Shown here: positions 60,714-64,000 of the stretch, in pieces
How the letters are laid out: the number at the start of each line of letters is the position of its first letter
Numbering within the stretch: position 1 is the stretch's first letter
DNA from: Thermocrinis albus DSM 14484
GTDB lineage: Bacteria > Aquificota > Aquificia > Aquificales > Aquificaceae
Direction: 5' to 3'
NCBI RefSeq assembly: GCF_000025605.1
Contig: NC_013894.1
Location: 295,529 to 359,528, forward strand
Length of the DNA stretch: 64,000 nt
The notes under the pieces: model-generated
Told to the model about the DNA's origin: nothing
Database searches by the model: none
Seen by the model: the letters and a program-made list of their open reading frames with translations, nothing else
Program-made: the position numbers and the translations under genes

Positions 60714-60953
60714 TCAGAGTATGTTGGCCTTTTTGAGTATACTTTGGGCGCGGTCCGTCAGCTGTGCACCTTTGGCTAACCACTCCTTCACCTTCTCAGG
60801 CTTTATCTCAAGTATCTCCCCCCTTTTGGGGTCATAGGTTCCCAGTATGTCTATATACTTACCTTCCCTCGGTGACCTGGAATCCATAACCACTATTCTG
60901 TAAATGGGGTGGTGAGTTCTTCCCATTTTGGCAAGTCTTATCCTCACAGCCAT
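60714..60953 (-). CDS. rpsP: 30S ribosomal protein S16
   Basis: This 79-residue S16 starts [31 protein letters not shown] (partly quoted), with [10 protein letters not shown] and [12 protein letters not shown] as further signatures. It is a 30S assembly protein. It is located between dnaJ and khpA on the minus strand; a GAGG ribosome site precedes the ATG. In many genomes rimM and trmD follow, but not here. Confidence 0.97.
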   Translation of the reverse strand: MAVRIRLAKMGRTHHPIYRIVVMDSRSPREGKYIDILGTYDPKRGEILEIKPEKVKEWLAKGAQLTDRAQSILKKANIL

Positions 60954-60978
60954 CTGAAACCTCCTCTCGAAGGGAGTA

Positions 60979-62058
60979 TTATAACACAGATTGTATGGCT
61001 CTCCTTATCTTCTCCATCAGGTGAGGCTCTGTATCTACCCCCTTCTCTCCCAGTTCTTTTGCCAGTTTCATCAGTAGTTTTTTGATTTTGCCAGAAGGGT
61101 CCTTGGGAACTTCTATACGGAAGGTGAGAACGAGGTTTCCTGCAGAGCCACTGGATGGGAAACCCATACCAGGTATAGTTTTGGTGGATCCACACTCCAC
61201 ACCTGGCTGAAGAAACACCTCCAGTTCCTCTCCCGACAGAGTTTTGACCTTAACTACACCTCCCAAAACAGCCAACGGAAAGGATATGAAGACCTCCCTA
61301 TGAAGGTCTTTGCCTATCTTTCTGAAAACAGGGTGAGGTTTGAGAACAACCCGCAGATAAAGATCGCCAGGTTCTCCTCCCCTCTCTCCCGTATGGCCAA
61401 AACCCTTTACCTTCAGAACATCTCCTTCGTCGGTACCCGGTGGTATGCTCACCTTAACGGTGGACAAACGTGCCACTCTACCTCTTCCTGCACACAAGCT
61501 ACAGGAGTTCTTTATCAGGTAACCTCTGCCCCTACAAACAGAACAGGGACGTGGAAAGTCAAATATACCGCTCACCCTTCTACCTGTTCCTTCGCAGGCA
61601 TGACATGTCTCTTTCTCTATACTCTCCCCTAAGTATCCTTTACCTTCACATTGTGGGCAGTCCACCCACCTTTCGTACTCTATACTTTTCTCACAGCCGA
61701 AGGCAGCCTCTTCCAAACTTAGTTCCAGTCTAAGTCTTATATCTTCTCCTTTACGAGGTCCCGGCTTCCGCCTTATACCTTTCCAAACTTCCTGTAAAAA
61801 CTCCTGTATGTACTCCATAAAGTCCCGGTATTTCCTTTCGTCCCCGCTCTCCAGAATCCGGTCGTACTGAGCTCTCTTCTCGTCATCGGACAATACATGA
61901 TAAGCCTCGTTGATGAGCTTGAACTGTTCTTCAGCTCGTGGATCAGGATTTACGTCAGGGTGCCATTCTTTGGCTAATCTCCTGTAAGCCCGCTTTATCT
62001 CATCCTTTGTGGCAGACTTACTGACGCCCAGTATCTCGTAATAGTTCTTCACGGCCAC
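60979..62058 (-). CDS. dnaJ: chaperone protein DnaJ
   Basis: This 359-residue type I J-protein acts with DnaK in protein folding. The J domain (1-70) has the HPD motif in [10 protein letters not shown] short Gly-poor linker follows. The zinc domain has four CxxCxGxG repeats ([32 protein letters not shown]; about 134-195). The C-terminal substrate-binding domains follow. The G/F region is much shorter than in E. coli DnaJ. The divergent ppa gene starts 122 bp away behind the structured leader. Confidence 0.95.
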   Translation of the reverse strand: MAVKNYYEILGVSKSATKDEIKRAYRRLAKEWHPDVNPDPRAEEQFKLINEAYHVLSDDEKRAQYDRILESGDERKYRDFMEYIQEFLQEVWKGIRRKPGPRKGEDIRLRLELSLEEAAFGCEKSIEYERWVDCPQCEGKGYLGESIEKETCHACEGTGRRVSGIFDFPRPCSVCRGRGYLIKNSCSLCAGRGRVARLSTVKVSIPPGTDEGDVLKVKGFGHTGERGGEPGDLYLRVVLKPHPVFRKIGKDLHREVFISFPLAVLGGVVKVKTLSGEELEVFLQPGVECGSTKTIPGMGFPSSGSAGNLVLTFRIEVPKDPSGKIKKLLMKLAKELGEKGVDTEPHLMEKIRRAIQSVL

Positions 62059-62065
62059 TACAGAT

Positions 62066-62071
62066 TATAAT
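62066..62071 (+). promoter_or_regulatory. -10 box of the ppa transcript
   Basis: A perfect TATAAT ends 8 bases before the first base of stem c of the structured leader, so transcription should start at or right before the element. Confidence 0.55.
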
Positions 62072-62079
62072 AATCCTCT

Positions 62080-62166
62080 GGGTGTCCAAATGGCGCCTGC
62101 CGGGTCTCTGGACACCCATAAAGGGCGCGTTAAAAATAGCCCGGCCCCGGTATGGTAGTATCCGGG
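62080..62166 (+). promoter_or_regulatory. candidate structured leader RNA upstream of ppa (copy C)
   Basis: Stem c is GGGTGTCC (62080-62087) with GGACACCC (62110-62117), a perfect 8-bp pairing. Stem b is GCGCCT (62093-62098) with GGGCGC (62123-62128). Stem a is GCCGGGT (62099-62105) with GCCCGGC (62139-62145). AAAT follows the first strand of c, and TTAAAAATA precedes the second strand of a. A hairpin CCCGGTA/TATCCGGG (62146-62166) follows, then AAGGG and the ppa ATG at 62181. Layout and conserved linkers match copies A and B. Confidence 0.7.
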
Positions 62167-62180
62167 AAGGGACACACCCC

Positions 62181-62717
62181 ATGAGTGTTAGGGATCTACC
62201 TCCAGGAAAGAACCCTCCCGAGGACATATACGTGGTGATAGAGATACCTCAGGATAGCTCCATAAAGTACGAACTGGACAAAGAGAGTGGTGTCCTCTTC
62301 GTAGATAGGTTTCTCTTTACCGCCATGCATTATCCCTTTAACTACGGATTCATACCTCAGACCTTAGCAGATGATGGTGATCCTGTAGACGTGCTGGTGG
62401 TGTCCCGGTATCCGGTGGTTCCGGGTAGCGTCCTCCGTTGCAGGCCCATAGGAGCCCTTCAGATGAGGGATGAGGAAGGTGTAGACACAAAGCTGATAGC
62501 GGTCCCCCACACCAAACTGGACCCTACTTACGACAGAGTCAAGACGTTGGATGATCTTCCTCCTGTGGTTCTTGATCGTATAAAACACTTCTTTGAACAC
62601 TACAAGGAGTTGGAACCGGGCAAATGGGTGAAGGTGGAGGAGTTTAAGGGTGTCCAGTTTGCTATAGAGGAGATAAAGAAGGGCATAGAGAACTATAAAA
62701 AGAAAGCGGGTGGATGA
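62181..62717 (+). CDS. ppa: inorganic pyrophosphatase
   Basis: This 178-residue soluble family I pyrophosphatase (ATG 62181) hydrolyses PPi to drive biosynthesis. Landmarks are [28 protein letters not shown] and the metal-binding [10 protein letters not shown] (about 68-77). A longer reading frame from 62082 would translate the structured leader and is rejected. The ribosome site AAGGG lies 11 bases before the ATG, just past the leader's last hairpin. It overlaps kdsD by 4 bp. Confidence 0.96.
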   Translation: MSVRDLPPGKNPPEDIYVVIEIPQDSSIKYELDKESGVLFVDRFLFTAMHYPFNYGFIPQTLADDGDPVDVLVVSRYPVVPGSVLRCRPIGALQMRDEEGVDTKLIAVPHTKLDPTYDRVKTLDDLPPVVLDRIKHFFEHYKELEPGKWVKVEEFKGVQFAIEEIKKGIENYKKKAGG

Positions 62718-63679
62718 AGGAGGACATCTTACAGAAGGCAAGGCGTGTTTTTGAGATAGAGATAAGCCAGATAAAGAGACTTATGGACAGTTTGGATGAC
62801 AGTTTTGTGCGCGCGGTGGAGATACTTCTTTCCTGTGAAGGAAAGGTTATCACCACAGGTGTAGGTAAATCGGGACACATAGCGCGTAAGATAGCTTCCA
62901 CTTTATCCTCTACAGGTACACCTGCCCACTTTCTACATCCCTCGGAAGCGTTGCACGGAGATCTAGGTGTCATAGACAAGAAGGATGTTCTCCTCGCTAT
63001 ATCCAACAGTGGTGAGTCCAAGGAGGTTTTGGATCTTCTGCCCTACGTCAAACTACTGGGTGTTCCTCTTATAGCCATCACCAACAGGAGGGACTCCACT
63101 TTGGCAAAACACGCCGATGTTCATATATTCCTCAACGTGGAGAAAGAAGCCTGTCCCCTTCACCTGGCACCCACCAGTAGTTCCACCGCTTCTTTGGTAC
63201 TGGGTGATGCTCTGGCTATGGTTCTGCTGGAGCTGAGAGGTTTTACAGAGAAAGACTTTGCCCTACGCCACCCTGCCGGTAGCTTGGGGAGAAAACTCAA
63301 GCTGGTACGTGATCTTTACCATACAGGAGAGGAGTTACCGGTGGTGGAAGAAGACACGCCTATGCCTCAAGTGGTACTGGAGATAACCAGTAAAGGTTTT
63401 GGTGCTACCGCCGTAGTCAACAAGGAGGGTAAGTTGGTGGGTATAATCACGGACGGAGATCTAAGGAGGTTCATCAACAGAGGGGGAGACCTATCGAGAA
63501 GTACCGCCAAAGACGCCATGACCAGAAATCCCAAGGTAGCTTACCCAGACGAGCTGGCGGCACAGGCTCTGAGTCGTATGGAAAGTTACAAGATAACGGT
63601 TCTCATAGTAGTGGACCAAGAGAACAGACCCATAGGTATAATTCACATGCACGATATTCTGAGAGCGGGTATAGTATGA
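62714..63679 (+). CDS. kdsD: arabinose-5-phosphate isomerase
   Basis: This 321-residue KdsD/GutQ enzyme makes arabinose-5-phosphate from ribulose-5-phosphate for KDO in LPS. The SIS domain (about 35-175) includes [22 protein letters not shown] (partly quoted), [11 protein letters not shown] and [10 protein letters not shown]. Two CBS domains follow (about 205-321). It lies between ppa and dxr, overlapping each by 4 bp. Confidence 0.94.
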   Translation: MKEDILQKARRVFEIEISQIKRLMDSLDDSFVRAVEILLSCEGKVITTGVGKSGHIARKIASTLSSTGTPAHFLHPSEALHGDLGVIDKKDVLLAISNSGESKEVLDLLPYVKLLGVPLIAITNRRDSTLAKHADVHIFLNVEKEACPLHLAPTSSSTASLVLGDALAMVLLELRGFTEKDFALRHPAGSLGRKLKLVRDLYHTGEELPVVEEDTPMPQVVLEITSKGFGATAVVNKEGKLVGIITDGDLRRFINRGGDLSRSTAKDAMTRNPKVAYPDELAAQALSRMESYKITVLIVVDQENRPIGIIHMHDILRAGIV

Positions 63680-64000
63680 AGCTTAGCGTGTTGGGATCTA
63701 CAGGCTCTGTGGGTAGCAACGCTCTTCAGATAGTTTCCGCATACCGCGGTAGGTTTGAACTGGTGGGTATAATGGCCCGGAGAGCTTCTCCCCAACTCTT
63801 ACTTCAGGCCCAGCAACTCAGACCGCGTTATGTGGTGTCCTACGAAGAACCTACTTCCCACTGGCTCTCTTCCCTTCCTGAGGGTACTAAGTATCTCAGA
63901 GGTGAGGAAGGTCTCATGGCCCTTCTGGAAGAGTCAGAACGTATCCTCAACGCCATATCGGGTGTAGACGGTCTTTTACCCACCTATCACACACTCACAA
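63676..64000 (+). CDS. dxr: 1-deoxy-D-xylulose 5-phosphate reductoisomerase, N-terminal part (cut by window edge)
   Basis: The first 108 residues are present. They start [20 protein letters not shown] with the NADPH-binding GSTGSVG motif of Dxr (IspC), the second MEP pathway enzyme, followed by a Rossmann fold and [15 protein letters not shown] (compare the family's A.vG..GL.PT). The ATG overlaps the kdsD stop (ATGA). The catalytic domain is outside the window. Confidence 0.93.
   Translation, partial: MKLSVLGSTGSVGSNALQIVSAYRGRFELVGIMARRASPQLLLQAQQLRPRYVVSYEEPTSHWLSSLPEGTKYLRGEEGLMALLEESERILNAISGVDGLLPTYHTLT

Noticed and set aside
62082-62180. An upstream ATG that would extend ppa by 33 residues
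   Set aside because: The extension translates the structured leader element, has no family similarity, and the family N-terminus begins after ATG 62181.

Overview
The window reads as chromosomal DNA of a thermophilic, chemolithoautotrophic bacterium of the Aquificales (Aquificaceae; Thermocrinis/Hydrogenobacter/Aquifex-like). This is an inference from protein character: Lys/Glu-rich compact proteins, unrelated housekeeping genes packed into short operons, a FUN14 protein, a diheme cytochrome and a LipS-like radical SAM protein. There is no rRNA to confirm it. Coding density is very high. The only stretch over 300 bp without a gene (2400-2734) is filled by a transposon-derived element.

Layout. 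1-2399: end of an Rrf2 regulator, a FetB/UPF0014 permease, and a Zn/Mn-type ABC binding protein plus ATPase with no cognate permease. 2402-2719: non-autonomous IS605-type element. 2735-7294: UDP-sugar dehydrogenase, argS and two SPOR-domain envelope proteins. 7299-11612 (minus): mnmE-rho-holA-hisB. 11626-16673: diheme cytochrome, DUF1461 membrane protein, GGDEF/EAL protein, SDR. 16780-22924: sfsA, ispH, CPBP protease, diiron MBL protein, dnaE. 22921-25601 (minus): FliJ-MotE fusion, then radical SAM-FUN14-DUF309. 25619-29960: OmpR/histidine kinase pair, nadA-ispG-small Cys protein. 29894-35153: lspA, purL, comEC-like, hisC and a small RHH protein. 35202-36631: IS605-type tnpB element abutting guaA. 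36628-40547 (minus): guaA, porin, alr. 40570-46658: M48 protease/TPR lipoprotein, YbbR protein, IscA-like, ybeY-phoH, DUF89, nfo, nrnA-like. 46671-52599: folD, cysS, moaB/mog, tRNA-Val, accA, a degenerate PilT-like protein, a PLP decarboxylase. 52643-54860 (minus): abrB-flgD-flgE. 54941-56430: second tnpB element. 56445-64000: mscS, rdgB, lysC, hldE-type kinase, yraN, khpA-rpsP, dnaJ, ppa, kdsD and the start of dxr. Three MEP isoprenoid genes (ispH, ispG, dxr), two his genes (hisB, hisC) and two purine genes (purL, guaA) lie in separate places, the scattered-pathway layout known from Aquificales.

The most interesting signal is non-coding. Three intergenic gaps, ahead of rho (10153-10246), the radical SAM gene (24690-24776) and ppa (62080-62166), carry the same roughly 90-nt element in the sense direction. 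It starts at the predicted transcription start and contains three mutually crossing stems with compensatory changes, conserved A-rich linkers, and a fourth hairpin before the start codon. I do not recognise it as a known riboswitch and report it as a candidate undescribed structured leader RNA.

Other non-coding signals are: compact divergent promoters in which one AT-rich, often palindromic -10 region appears to serve both genes with almost no leader; compensatory base changes in the right ends of the three IS605-type elements (candidate omega/reRNA); and a C-rich hairpin leader at sfsA. Notable proteins are a FliJ-MotE fusion and a PilT-like protein without a P-loop. The tRNA-Val(GAC) has C at position 33.
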